NCBI RefSeq assembly: GCF_000018405.1
Contig: NC_009943.1
Coordinates: forward strand, 3,599,001-3,663,000
DNA: 64,000 nt
From: Desulfosudis oleivorans Hxd3
GTDB taxonomy: Bacteria > Desulfobacterota > Desulfobacteria > Desulfobacterales > Desulfosudaceae
Direction: 5' to 3'
Of the stretch, positions 55,108 through 62,601 are shown in pieces; position 1 is the stretch's first letter, and every line of letters starts with the position of its first letter. The notes beneath the pieces are model-generated. The model was given only the letters and a program-made list of their open reading frames with translations, searched no databases and was not told where the DNA came from. The translations under genes were made by a program, and so were the position numbers.

Positions 55108-55129
55108 CACGGGCAACAAGTTGCCCGTG
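55108..55129. repeat. REP-like hairpin
   Basis: CACGGGCAAC and GTTGCCCGTG are perfect inverted arms around a 2-base centre; related to the hairpin at 5724-5749. Confidence 0.5.
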
Positions 55130-55235
55130 TCACTATTGGCTTTATTTGCATAGCCACTATTATTTTTTAATGCTGTAAATTAGCTACGCTACTTTTGCGT
55201 CGGCTGAATTTGCATGATTAGGTATTCCCTTAATT

Positions 55236-56303
55236 TTAACCCCTTATGATCTTGCCGCGTGCCGAAAGCTTAAAATCAATATTGGTTGTTCGCTTTAAAT
55301 AGTACGGCAAACCGTCACCATAATATTTCGGGTTTTTCCCATTGAATCCATAGCTATCGTGCACTTGGCCGTTCTCATTGAATGCTTTTATTAATTTTTC
55401 AACTTGGCTTTCAGTGAGTCTTTCTATAAACGGCAATAATTCTGAAAGCTTATTGCTACTGTCATAATTGGGGCATTCTTGAATTGCATTTATGTATGCA
55501 TTTAGCATCGGCTCCTTCTTTATTAGGATTTTGGTAATTTCAAAAGGAGCGTTATCCCATGTGCTTGTTAGCGCTTGAAATTTGCCGATAAAGCCATATG
55601 GATCTTTTCCCAATTTTACTGAAATAATAGGAATACCCCTACCAAAAGCAAATCCTACTTCCTGGTCTGTCCAAAGGCTGTCATGAAATCCATCTGTCAA
55701 TAATGCAACAAATGAATCCATAGTATGGAGAGCATTTTCAATCTCGTTTTGCCACTCTGTTGTAGGGTGAATATCCTCGTGTGCCACAAAGCAGGAAATG
55801 CCGTAAAGTTTTAGTTTGTCTTTTAGCCCAGCAGTCTCCTTTTTCACTTCTGATTTGTGACTAAGAAAAACACGAAAGCAATTTTTATCCCATATCCTGC
55901 TTGCCACAGGGTCTGGAATGATCCTATTGTGTGTGATCAACAGTCCTGAATCTTTACGCCAATCGTGGTCTTCAGGGACCTCCATCTCAAAAAAGACTTC
56001 TTCAATAAATTCATTTTGTATATCGTGAATTTTATTGAGTCCCTCTCGAATTTCAGATTGCAAATCGGCTTTTCCATTTACAATTTTTAGATAAATCGAT
56101 TCAGGAATCGCCAAATAGAGAGCATGTCCATGTGCGCCACCGTTCCAATTATCATAACTCCATCCAGCATGTACCCTTGGCCTTGAATTGACTATGATTT
56201 CTTGTATTTGTCTTTGGCCTTCTTTGCCGTAAAATTTCGAAAGCGTTGCCAAATATCGGTCAATCTTTGGGGGAAGTTCGAATGTATCTTCTTGACCGTT
56301 CAT
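55236..56303 (-). CDS. TIR-domain protein, candidate anti-phage NADase
   Basis: 355 residues. Residues 143-245 are a TIR domain: FRVFLSHKS (betaA), GISCFVAHEDIHPTTEWQNEIENAL (BB-loop and helix), SFVALLTDGF, then SLWTDQE with the expected catalytic Glu at 215, and GRGIPIISVKLG. The N-terminal ~140 residues and the C-terminal ~105 residues match nothing I recognise; they may sense infection or oligomerise. No membrane segment or signal peptide, so cytoplasmic. Bacterial TIR proteins deplete NAD or make signalling nucleotides in phage defence (Thoeris, TIR-STING and others). Carried as the last integron cassette; base composition is unlike the neighbours. Confidence 0.8.
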   Translation of the reverse strand: MNGQEDTFELPPKIDRYLATLSKFYGKEGQRQIQEIIVNSRPRVHAGWSYDNWNGGAHGHALYLAIPESIYLKIVNGKADLQSEIREGLNKIHDIQNEFIEEVFFEMEVPEDHDWRKDSGLLITHNRIIPDPVASRIWDKNCFRVFLSHKSEVKKETAGLKDKLKLYGISCFVAHEDIHPTTEWQNEIENALHTMDSFVALLTDGFHDSLWTDQEVGFAFGRGIPIISVKLGKDPYGFIGKFQALTSTWDNAPFEITKILIKKEPMLNAYINAIQECPNYDSSNKLSELLPFIERLTESQVEKLIKAFNENGQVHDSYGFNGKNPKYYGDGLPYYLKRTTNIDFKLSARGKIIRG

Positions 56304-56332
56304 AATTTAAACGCCTTGATTTATATCATGAT

Positions 56333-56460
56333 ACCCAACGGCGAAAGCCAATGGCAGCCAGGGCTTCCACCGACTTTGATTAAAGTTGGTTGTTGTTCAA
56401 TCTTTCCCGAATATGCAAAATCCGACTGCTCTGGCTGTCCTTTGAGCTTTCTGGTTATGC
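56333..56460 (-). repeat. attC site of cassette 2
   Basis: R'' GCATAAC and R' GTTGGGT delimit 128 bases. Arms AACCAGAAAGC and ACAGCCAG on one side pair with CTGGCTGC and GCTTTCGCCGTT on the other, with unpaired bases as in attC folds. The stop of the 72-aa gene lies in R''. Confidence 0.75.
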
Positions 56461-56673
56461 ATCATTCTTCTCAAGAACATGGATTTTGTAAAATTCAAGT
56501 AATTGCTCTCGAAATTTTTTCAAACCATTATCGGAAAGCGTTGTCTTGAAACGCGTATCCTTATCAGAGCATGAAATGGTAAGGTTTTTGCCCGGGTCGG
56601 CGCTACCGCAAGGGAATATGCTTAGCTGGATATAAAGAGTTTTTCCTTTTCCGTTTTTTGACACCGTTTTCAT
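56455..56673 (-). CDS. Unknown 72-aa cassette protein
   Basis: The start overlaps the stop of the 110-aa gene (ATGA) and its TAA lies in the attC R'' box, typical of a cassette gene. The sequence is two-part: a beta-rich start (GKTLYIQLSIF, NLTISC) and an amphipathic helix (LSDNGLKKFREQLLEFYKIHVLE). No family recognised; it is not obviously a toxin or antitoxin. Confidence 0.6.
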   Translation of the reverse strand: MKTVSKNGKGKTLYIQLSIFPCGSADPGKNLTISCSDKDTRFKTTLSDNGLKKFREQLLEFYKIHVLEKNDA

Positions 56674-57002
56674 TGTCCTTTTTCACCCCATGTCTTTATC
56701 ACTGCTGCAACGTATGGTGCCAGAATACGGTCTGGTGTGTTTTCCCAATAAGTATCGGTATAGAAAGAAGTCATATCCCTTTCTGATTGCGAACCGGTAT
56801 TGTATCTTTCGAATACTTTGCGAATTTGATCATCGTTCAATTGACCCTGATTCCCAGTGCTTCGTTTTATGGAGACAACTTTACTGTTGCTGTTATAGCG
56901 CACATAAAAGCAAGATCGCCCCCCGAGTGTATCGAACCGACGTTCGGTATTTTGGTTAAAATTATTTATTAACCACGCTTGAAATTCCTCGAAGTTCATC
57001 AT
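56670..57002 (-). CDS. Unknown 110-aa cassette protein
   Basis: Start MMNFEEFQAW has GGGGAAG just upstream and lies 27 bases inside the cassette. Predicted alpha/beta: FEEFQAWLINNF helix, FYVRYNSNSKVVSIKRS strands, DDQIRKVFERYNTGSQSERDMTSFYTDTYW and APYVAAVIKTWGEK helix. No recognised family. Coupled to the 72-aa gene, so the two may work together. Confidence 0.65.
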   Translation of the reverse strand: MMNFEEFQAWLINNFNQNTERRFDTLGGRSCFYVRYNSNSKVVSIKRSTGNQGQLNDDQIRKVFERYNTGSQSERDMTSFYTDTYWENTPDRILAPYVAAVIKTWGEKGQ

Positions 57003-57022
57003 CACTTCCCCATTATTTTTAT

Positions 57023-57102
57023 GCATAACGGTGCGCCTGGCCGGCGCTGGAAGGGCGCCGTCGTCGGCCTTTCAGCGTACGTGTCCAGGTGTCTTGTTGG
57101 CC
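57023..57102 (-). repeat. attC site of cassette 1
   Basis: R'' GGCCAAC and R' GTTATGC delimit 80 bases. ACACCTGG pairs with CCAGGCGC, and a central stem GCTGAAAGG/CCCTTCCAGC encloses CGACGACGGCG. The lipoprotein stop codon is two bases before R''. Confidence 0.78.
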
Positions 57103-57104
57103 CA

Positions 57105-57536
57105 CTATCTGAATCTAATCTCGTATCGGGCCTCTACATCGGCCAGGAATCTCCACCCCCAGCCAATGAGCTTGCCCTCCATGAAGACCAAGGGCGTGAA
57201 TTCGTCGTCGGTGAGCGCGCCATCAGCCTGCTTCTTGTCAGTATAGTATGTGAGCAACTCCCACGTCTGCTTCCCATGTCGCACAATTTCCGACGAATAA
57301 GGGTTGTTGATGGTCTCAGTGGGAATGGGCGGAACGAGGAATAGACAAGTCCACGGGGGTGTCCAAGTTCGGACGGTGCCAGTGCCCATGTGAGCAAGAA
57401 CATCTTGCTTCGACATTCCGACCTCAAGTCCTGTCAGGCGCTGGCGATTCTGGGTACGGACACTGTCGAGCGTGGCACATCCCGAGACAACAAACAGCAC
57501 GAGGAGCGTTGTTCCGGCAATCGTTTTTCTGCGCAC
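57105..57536 (-). CDS. OmlA/BamE-like small lipoprotein in cassette 1
   Basis: 143 residues from GTG 57536 (GGAAC seven bases upstream). Lipoprotein signal MRRKTIAGTTLLVLFVVSGCATL with lipobox VSGC. The following RLTGLEVGMSKQDVLAHMGTGTVRTW resembles the SmpA/OmlA fold, and WELLTYYTDKK with FTPLVFMEGKLIGWG continues it. A longer frame begins upstream but would cross the cassette boundary at 57561. Envelope function likely; role unknown. Confidence 0.75.
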   Translation of the reverse strand: MRRKTIAGTTLLVLFVVSGCATLDSVRTQNRQRLTGLEVGMSKQDVLAHMGTGTVRTWTPPWTCLFLVPPIPTETINNPYSSEIVRHGKQTWELLTYYTDKKQADGALTDDEFTPLVFMEGKLIGWGWRFLADVEARYEIRFR

Positions 57537-57560
57537 AGTTGTTCCTTTCTCTGGGGCCAA

Positions 57561-57580
57561 CATTGATTGTGTGTCATAAC
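57561..57580 (-). other. First cassette boundary / attI-like core sites
   Basis: GTTGGCC at 57561-57555 begins cassette 1; a second GTTATGA core stands 19 bases upstream at 57580-57574. Two nearby cores could be the remains of an attI site. Confidence 0.45.
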
Positions 57581-57613
57581 GCAAAGCGCCCGTTTCCCCT
57601 CACTTTTAAAAAC

Positions 57614-57641
57614 CCTATATTTTATTGTACTGAAATGTCAA
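57614..57641 (-). promoter_or_regulatory. Outward promoter of the cassette array (Pc-like)
   Basis: Minus strand TTGACA (57641-57636), 16-base spacer, TATAGG (57619-57614), directed into the cassettes and ~53 bases before the first boundary. Confidence 0.55.
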
Positions 57642-57650
57642 CAGAAAGTT

Positions 57651-57688
57651 TGCTATCACTTCTGCGTCATGACGCAGAAGTGATAGCA
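57651..57688. repeat. 38-bp perfect palindrome
   Basis: TGCTATCACTTCTGCGTCA is followed directly by its exact reverse complement, with no loop. It lies 10 bases upstream of the cassette promoter -35 box. It has no U-run, so it is not a terminator. It may be a dimeric operator or a cruciform site. Confidence 0.7.
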
Positions 57689-57778
57689 GCCATGGGCTTT
57701 CTTCGTCCTGCGGGGGCAACGGCGGCGTGATGTTTTTCAAGGGCCGGGGGTGGAATCAAAATGCGGGCAGGGGGATAT

Positions 57779-57803
57779 GCCGCACTGGGGTGCGGCGCTC
57801 CCG
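57779..57803 (-). repeat. 25-bp repeat, right flank of the cassette island
   Basis: Exact inverted copy of 55044-55068. The gap 57689-58324 contains this repeat, short REP-like hairpins (57816-57840, 57945-57970) and a copy of the long dispersed repeat, but no credible gene. Confidence 0.7.
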
Positions 57804-58025
57804 GGGATCCCCCTTTGTCATTACCGGGCCTGACCCGGCGAAGCTGAACCGCCGGTTGAAGGACTCTGGTGTTTCTAAACGAGGAAAAACGTTTCATGAC
57901 GTTTCCCTGTTTGTAGTGACGCCGTCAGGCGCTTGAAAATGTTCTGCCGAATGCCCTTACGGGCACACTACAAACCTTGATGTTTTAACCCCGGCCCGTC
58001 TCCACAACGACGACCCCCGCCCTTT

Positions 58026-58210
58026 GCGGCGCAGCCGAGCGAGAATGATTTTTCGGGAAAAGCGGAAATGTTGTTTGAGTGCCGCTGCAAGCGGCGCGAG
58101 TTCATTTCCGCGCCGAAAAATTATTGGAGCGAGGGCAGCCACGCCGTGGCGTGGCCAAGCCGCAGGGCGCGGTTCTTTTCGTACTTTTCTTGCTGGCAAG
58201 AAAAGTACGA
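58026..58210 (+). repeat. Dispersed repeat, full copy
   Basis: Begins GCAGCCGAGCGAGAATGATT, contains CGCGCCGAAAAATTATT (58110-58127) and ends in the palindrome TCGTACTTTTCTTGC-TG-GCAAGAAAAGTACGA (58179-58210). The first ~110 bases recur at 63890-64000 at roughly 85% identity, the last ~65 at 59032-59095. Confidence 0.75.
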
Positions 58211-58324
58211 TGACAAACCGGTTGAGAAAAACAGCAGGGATAGTATAGGCTGGGGATGCGTTTTGATTTCGGGTTTCGATACCGATAGCGATCCCGATTT
58301 GGATGATAAGGAAGGAGATATATC

Positions 58325-58837
58325 ATGATCGACCTGCTTCGGACCCGGCGCAGCATTCGGGCCTATACGGACCGGCCCATTGAACCGGAGAAAATTGAGA
58401 TTTTAAAAGAGGCCCTGCTGCGGTCCCCTTCGTCCCGGGAAATCCGGCCCTGGCGGTTTTATTTTGTCCAGTCACCCGGCACGCTTGAGGCCCTGTCCCG
58501 GTGTAAACCCCATGGCGCAAGCTTTTTAAAAACCGCCCACCTGGGTATTGTGGTGTGCGGGGAGCCGGACCAATCCGACGTGTGGGTGGAAGACTGCTCC
58601 ATTGCCGCGCTGGTGGCCCACCTGACCGCCCACGGCCTGGGACTGGGAAGCTGTTGGTGCCAGGTCCGCAAACGGGACCATGACGATGACACCACGGCGG
58701 AAGGCTATGTCCGGTCTGTCCTGGGGCTGCCCGACAATCTGACCGTGGAGGCCATTGTGGCGGTGGGGTATCCGGCAGAAGAAAAGCCCGGGGTGCCGGC
58801 GAACAGCCTGCCGGTGGGGAAGATTACGATGGTGTGA
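58325..58837 (+). CDS. Nitroreductase-family flavoprotein
   Basis: 170 residues. RTRRSIRAYTDRPIEPEKIEILKEALLRSPSSREIRPWRFYFV is the FMN-binding nitroreductase start; VEDCSIAALVAHLTAHGLGLGSCW and AIVAVGYPAEEKP are later blocks. Short form typical of anaerobes, FMN-dependent dimers; substrate unknown. AAGGAG lies before the ATG. Confidence 0.87.
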   Translation: MIDLLRTRRSIRAYTDRPIEPEKIEILKEALLRSPSSREIRPWRFYFVQSPGTLEALSRCKPHGASFLKTAHLGIVVCGEPDQSDVWVEDCSIAALVAHLTAHGLGLGSCWCQVRKRDHDDDTTAEGYVRSVLGLPDNLTVEAIVAVGYPAEEKPGVPANSLPVGKITMV

Positions 58838-58879
58838 GGGGGGTAAAGGTAAAATGTTTTGGGGGCATGTGGTATGGAA

Positions 58880-58922
58880 TCAATTTTATTCTGGATTGCC
58901 CGGTCAAGCCGGGCAATGACGG
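58880..58922. repeat. Third copy of the GGATTGCCCGGTCAAG repeat
   Basis: Nearly identical to 2256-2299, more than 56 kb away. Confidence 0.7.
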
Positions 58923-59031
58923 AATAAAAAGGCCGTCGATGACGAAAAACGATCAGCCAGCTTAAAATGACAGGTCGCAAATTCCAGGGTCAGCATACTC
59001 TGGACATGGCATTCGTAGGCAATCCCGCCCG

Positions 59032-59095
59032 TTGCAGCGCAGTCACGCCTGCGGCGTGATTCTTTTGGTACTTTTCTTGCCGCCAAGAAAAGTAC
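59032..59095 (+). repeat. Dispersed repeat, 3' part only
   Basis: Matches the end of the 58026-58210 copy and closes with the palindrome GTACTTTTCTTG-CCGC-CAAGAAAAGTAC (59068-59095), one base from the stop of the 54-aa gene; it could serve that transcript as a terminator. Confidence 0.65.
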
Positions 59096-59096
59096 A

Positions 59097-59261
59097 TCAA
59101 TCCATTTTCATCTTTATTTTCAGCGCGTCGATTTCCTGCTGAATGGCGGCTTTTTCGGTTTCCGGCAGGCCGGGCTGGCAGAGCCGCCGCTCCAGCATGA
59201 GCAGCAGCATCTCCTCCCGGTAGGCTTTGCAGGTATACTGTGACGAAGGCGGGGGTCTCAT
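59097..59261 (-). CDS. Small 54-aa helical protein in the PilT operon
   Basis: Start ATG overlaps the stop of the zinc-ribbon gene (ATGA). The sequence starts MRPPPSSQYTCKAYREEMLL and continues as a Leu/Glu/Lys-rich helix (PETEKAAIQQEIDALKIKM), coiled-coil-like, with two cysteines. A Shine-Dalgarno is not obvious, as expected for coupled translation. No family recognised. It may be an adaptor or chaperone of the upstream protein. Confidence 0.55.
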   Translation of the reverse strand: MRPPPSSQYTCKAYREEMLLLMLERRLCQPGLPETEKAAIQQEIDALKIKMKMD

Positions 59262-59932
59262 ATCGTGCTGATGTTACGCACCATCTCCTTGTAGATATGA
59301 TAAAACTGGTGGTATTCGGACAGGCCCCGGTTTAAAATTTTCTCAAAATGTTTGGCGTCATTGACATTGACGATCATGTTCACGCTTTTCTTGAACTCAG
59401 TCATGTGGTCCATGGTTTTAAACCGTTTGGAGAGCATCACCACGAAAATCTCCCGGCGTACCTTCATTTTCAGGCGTTCAAGGTAGATCAGCAGGTTGTT
59501 GGCGTCCGGGTTGCGCGCGCCAAAGGTCTCGTTGATCACGATAATGTCAAACAGGTGGTAGCGCATCTTTTTCAGCGCGTCCCGAATGTCCGTGGCGTCC
59601 GAGATATGGTACTCCATGAAACTGAGCACCTTCTTGATCGGCTCCTTGATCTGGGTATCGGTTTCGCAGATCAGGGCGGTTTCCCCCTCCTCCTCGATAA
59701 AGTCAAAGGGCTTGTCCGATGCATCATAACTGCTGCTGTCATCGGTCATTTCCGTGAAGCCGAAGGCCCCGGCCGATGCTTTTTCCTCCGGCGGCGGCGC
59801 GTTCGGGTCAGGCGCGGTGATGGAAAGCCGGTTCTTGCAGGTGGGGCAGCTCAGCGACACTGTCTTTCCCACGGGCACTTTTTCATCGGCGATCTTGAAC
59901 TTGCCGCCGCACTGATCACACTGTATCTCCAT
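59258..59932 (-). CDS. MJ0042-type zinc-ribbon and pseudo-receiver protein
   Basis: 224 residues. Zinc ribbon: CDQCGGKFKIADEKVPVGKTVSLSCPTC (residues 4-32). After an acidic linker, residues ~78-205 look like a receiver domain (ALICETDTQIKEPIKKVLSFMEYHISDATDIRDALKKMRYHLFDIIVINE), but the acceptor Asp is replaced by Asn in VINE. Non-phosphorylated regulator is likely. Twelve bases follow the PilT-like gene, so it probably controls pilus retraction or motility. Confidence 0.7.
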   Translation of the reverse strand: MEIQCDQCGGKFKIADEKVPVGKTVSLSCPTCKNRLSITAPDPNAPPPEEKASAGAFGFTEMTDDSSSYDASDKPFDFIEEEGETALICETDTQIKEPIKKVLSFMEYHISDATDIRDALKKMRYHLFDIIVINETFGARNPDANNLLIYLERLKMKVRREIFVVMLSKRFKTMDHMTEFKKSVNMIVNVNDAKHFEKILNRGLSEYHQFYHIYKEMVRNISTI

Positions 59933-59943
59933 CCGGCGCTCCC

Positions 59944-61107
59944 TTATGCTTTGCCGTACTTGCGGTCAATTTCCAGGTGTTCAATCTCGGTGGTGGCCTC
60001 GCCCCTGGAGCTTTTCACCTGGTCAATACCCCGGCCCACAACGCCCCGGCGTGAGGCGTAGCCCTTGGCCACATCCTCGGTGATAAGCCCCTCTGAGTAT
60101 AGATTGATGATGTAGTCATCAAAGGTGGCATAACCAAACGCCTCGTTCTGCTTGATAATTTCGTAAAAGGTGCGGCCTTCGCCCTCGCCGTTCAAAATGG
60201 TGTCCTTGACCCGCAGGTTGGTACCCAGAATCTCAAAGGCTGCCACCCGGCCCCCGCCCACCTTGGGCAGCAGCCGCTGGCACACCACCCACCGCAGGGT
60301 CTCGGCCAGTCGAATACGAATCTGCTGCTCCTCGTCCACGTCGAACATGCCCAGAATACGGTTGATGGTCTGGCCGGCATCCACCGTGTGCAGGGTGGTA
60401 AGCACCAGATGGCCGGTCTCGGCGGCCCGCAGGCCGATCTCGATGGACTCCTTATCCCGCATTTCGCCCACCAGAATGACCTTGGGGGCCTGGCGCAGGG
60501 CGGCCCGCAGGCCGTTGATGAAGGTGTCAAAATCGGTGCCCAGCTCCCGCTGGTTGAAGGTGGCCTTTTTATGGGGATGCATGTACTCCACCGGGTCTTC
60601 CAGGGTCACCACATGCACGGACCGTTTCTCGTTGATCTCTTCAAGGATGGCGGCAAGGGAGGTCGATTTACCGGTACCGGTGGCGCCGGTAAAGAAAATG
60701 ATGCCGTTGAGCTCTTTTGACATCTCCTGGAAGATGGGCGGCAATTCCAGGCTTTCAATGGTGGGAATGGTGGACTCCAGGCGCCGCAGCACGATGGAGT
60801 ACTGCCCGGACTGGGAAAACACGTTTACGCGGAAACGGGCCTTGCCGGGCAGCGCGTAGGAGAGGTCGCAGGAGCCGTAGTGGAGCAGCATTTCGTTGAG
60901 TCGCCGGTCGCCTTCTATCAGGGTCAGGGCAAAGGACTCTGTCTGGAAAGGGGTCAGCGGCCTGTAGCCGTCGCCGATGTCCACGGCGATCAGCTCGCCG
61001 GAGCTCTCCACCTGGAACGGTTTGCCCACGGTGAGGTTGATGTCGGACACATTTTCGTACGAGTCCAGCAGCCTTGTTAAAATATGGTCGACTTCCGCTC
61101 TCTGCAT
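59944..61107 (-). CDS. PilT/PilU-type pilus retraction ATPase
   Basis: 387 residues. Walker A GATGTGKSTSLAAIL, Asp box LEDPVEYMH, Walker B region KVILVGEMRDKESIEIGLRAAETGHLVLTTLHT. The protein differs from the neighbouring PilT and is PilU-like in being the second, accessory copy. Twenty bases after it. Confidence 0.88.
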   Translation of the reverse strand: MQRAEVDHILTRLLDSYENVSDINLTVGKPFQVESSGELIAVDIGDGYRPLTPFQTESFALTLIEGDRRLNEMLLHYGSCDLSYALPGKARFRVNVFSQSGQYSIVLRRLESTIPTIESLELPPIFQEMSKELNGIIFFTGATGTGKSTSLAAILEEINEKRSVHVVTLEDPVEYMHPHKKATFNQRELGTDFDTFINGLRAALRQAPKVILVGEMRDKESIEIGLRAAETGHLVLTTLHTVDAGQTINRILGMFDVDEEQQIRIRLAETLRWVVCQRLLPKVGGGRVAAFEILGTNLRVKDTILNGEGEGRTFYEIIKQNEAFGYATFDDYIINLYSEGLITEDVAKGYASRRGVVGRGIDQVKSSRGEATTEIEHLEIDRKYGKA

Positions 61108-61127
61108 GACGGTCTCCCCGGGTCAGA

Positions 61128-62210
61128 TCATGCCTCTGTAAAATCCTTGGGCGTGCTCTTGAGAAAGCCCCTGAACTGGGACTTGTCGTTGGCCTTGTTG
61201 TATGCCTCTTCCGCGCTGATCCACCCCCTGTGATACAGCATCATGATGGCGTCATCCAGAAGCTGCATGCCGTATTTTTTACCGGTCTGCATCATGGAGG
61301 GCAGCTGGTGGGTCTTGGACTCACGGATCAGGTTGCGCACCGCCGGGGTGGCGATGAGAATCTCCGGAGCCACGCACCGGCCGATCTTGTCGATGCGCTT
61401 GAACAGCACCTGGGAGATGACCGCCCGAATGCCGTCGGCCAGGGTGGAGCGAATCTGGGCCTGCTGTTCGGCCGGAAACACCTCAATGATACGATCCACG
61501 GTCTTGGCCGCGCTGGTGGTATGCAGGGTGCCGAACACCAGGTGACCGGTGGCCGACGCCTCAATGGCCAGGGAGATGGTTTCCAGGTCCCGCATTTCGC
61601 CCACCAGAATGATGTCCGGGTCCTCGCGAAGGGCACCGCGAAGGGCCGCGGAAAAGGACTTGGTGTGAATGCCCACCTCCCGGTGGCTCACGATGCAGCT
61701 CTTGCTTTCGTGAACAAACTCAATGGGGTCTTCAACGGTGATGATGTTATCTTTCCGGGTCCGGTTGGCCTCGTCCACGATGGCGGCCAGGGTGGTGGAC
61801 TTACCGCTGCCGGTAGGGCCGGTCAGCAGCACCAGCCCCCGGGGAAGGGAGGCCAGCCTGGGCACCACCGGCGGCAGGCCCAGCTGCTCGGCATTGAGAA
61901 TGGTGCTGGGAATCTCCCGGAACACGGCGCCCACGCCGTTTCTCTGCATGAAAAAATTGACGCGGTACCGGGCCAGGCCCTGAATCTCGTAACCGAAGTC
62001 CACGTCCCCGGTCTCTTCAAACACCTTGACCTTTTCTTCAGGGGCGATCTCGTAAAGCATGGCCCGAAGGTCGTCGTTTTCCAGGACTTTGTACTTGACC
62101 CGCTCGATATCGCCCCGAACCCTGAGAGCGGGCTGCAAACCGCTGAGCAGGTGAAGGTCTGACGCGCCCTGCTCGTGCATCAGCCTGAAAAATGCATCAA
62201 TTTTTGCCAT
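61128..62210 (-). CDS. pilT: Type IV pilus retraction ATPase PilT
   Basis: 360 residues. MAKIDAFFRLMHEQGASDLHLLSGLQPALRVRGDI is the PilT N-domain; GPTGSGKSTTLAAIVDEANR, VEDPIEFVHESKSCIVSHREVG, IILVGEMRDLETISLAIEASATGHLVFGTLHT (with AAKTVDRIIEVFP) complete the ATPase. Powers pilus retraction for twitching or DNA uptake. Confidence 0.93.
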   Translation of the reverse strand: MAKIDAFFRLMHEQGASDLHLLSGLQPALRVRGDIERVKYKVLENDDLRAMLYEIAPEEKVKVFEETGDVDFGYEIQGLARYRVNFFMQRNGVGAVFREIPSTILNAEQLGLPPVVPRLASLPRGLVLLTGPTGSGKSTTLAAIVDEANRTRKDNIITVEDPIEFVHESKSCIVSHREVGIHTKSFSAALRGALREDPDIILVGEMRDLETISLAIEASATGHLVFGTLHTTSAAKTVDRIIEVFPAEQQAQIRSTLADGIRAVISQVLFKRIDKIGRCVAPEILIATPAVRNLIRESKTHQLPSMMQTGKKYGMQLLDDAIMMLYHRGWISAEEAYNKANDKSQFRGFLKSTPKDFTEA

Positions 62211-62283
62211 GACCGCCTCCGACGGGCCGGCATAAATGCCTGCCGGAATCTATTAAGTTATTTCCATCCAGACGTGATGGTCT

Positions 62284-62601
62284 CTATCCCATGCGCTGGG
62301 CCATCATAAACAGGCTGTTGACTACAAAGGCCTGCAGAAAAACAATTCCCAGAATCACCACAATGGGTGAAAAATCAAATCCTCCGAACACCGTGGGCAG
62401 GAGCCTGCGAACCCGGTACAGCACCGGTTCGGTGAGGTTGTGAATAAATCGGACAATGGGGTTGTAGGGATCCGGGCTGACCCAGGAAAGGACCGCCTGT
62501 GCAATGATCACATACATATAAAGGGTCAACACGATGTCGAGTACCCTGGCCACTGCCATCAGAAAATTTGCCAGTACGAACATGAATTCCGCCGTTTTCA
62601 A
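62284..62601 (-). CDS. YggT family membrane protein
   Basis: 105 residues, three membrane segments; LSWVSPDPYNPIVRFIHNLTEPVLYRVRRLLP is the YggT motif. Proteins of this kind contribute to cation tolerance and cell-envelope processes. ~70 bases upstream of pilT. Confidence 0.9.
   Translation of the reverse strand: MKTAEFMFVLANFLMAVARVLDIVLTLYMYVIIAQAVLSWVSPDPYNPIVRFIHNLTEPVLYRVRRLLPTVFGGFDFSPIVVILGIVFLQAFVVNSLFMMAQRMG

Larger units (their letters stand above)
55236..57641 (-). mobile_element. Integrase-less integron cassette array (CALIN-type), three cassettes
   Basis: Read on the minus strand: promoter (57641-57614), cassette 1 starting G|TTGGCC at 57561, attC (57102-57023), cassette 2 starting G|TTATGC at 57029, attC (56460-56333), cassette 3 starting G|TTGGGT at 56339. 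In cassettes 1 and 2 the first bases are exactly complementary to the R'' box of the cassette's own attC (GGCCAAC; GCATAAC), as expected after integrase-mediated capture. Coding is compact and codirectional, and the DNA is more AT-rich than the flanks. No attC follows the last gene and no intI gene is in the window. Confidence 0.75.

Noticed and set aside
57667-58199. Short frames between the cassette array and the nitroreductase
   Set aside because: Cover REP-like hairpins and the dispersed repeat; no ribosome sites or conserved motifs. I looked here for an integron integrase remnant and found none.
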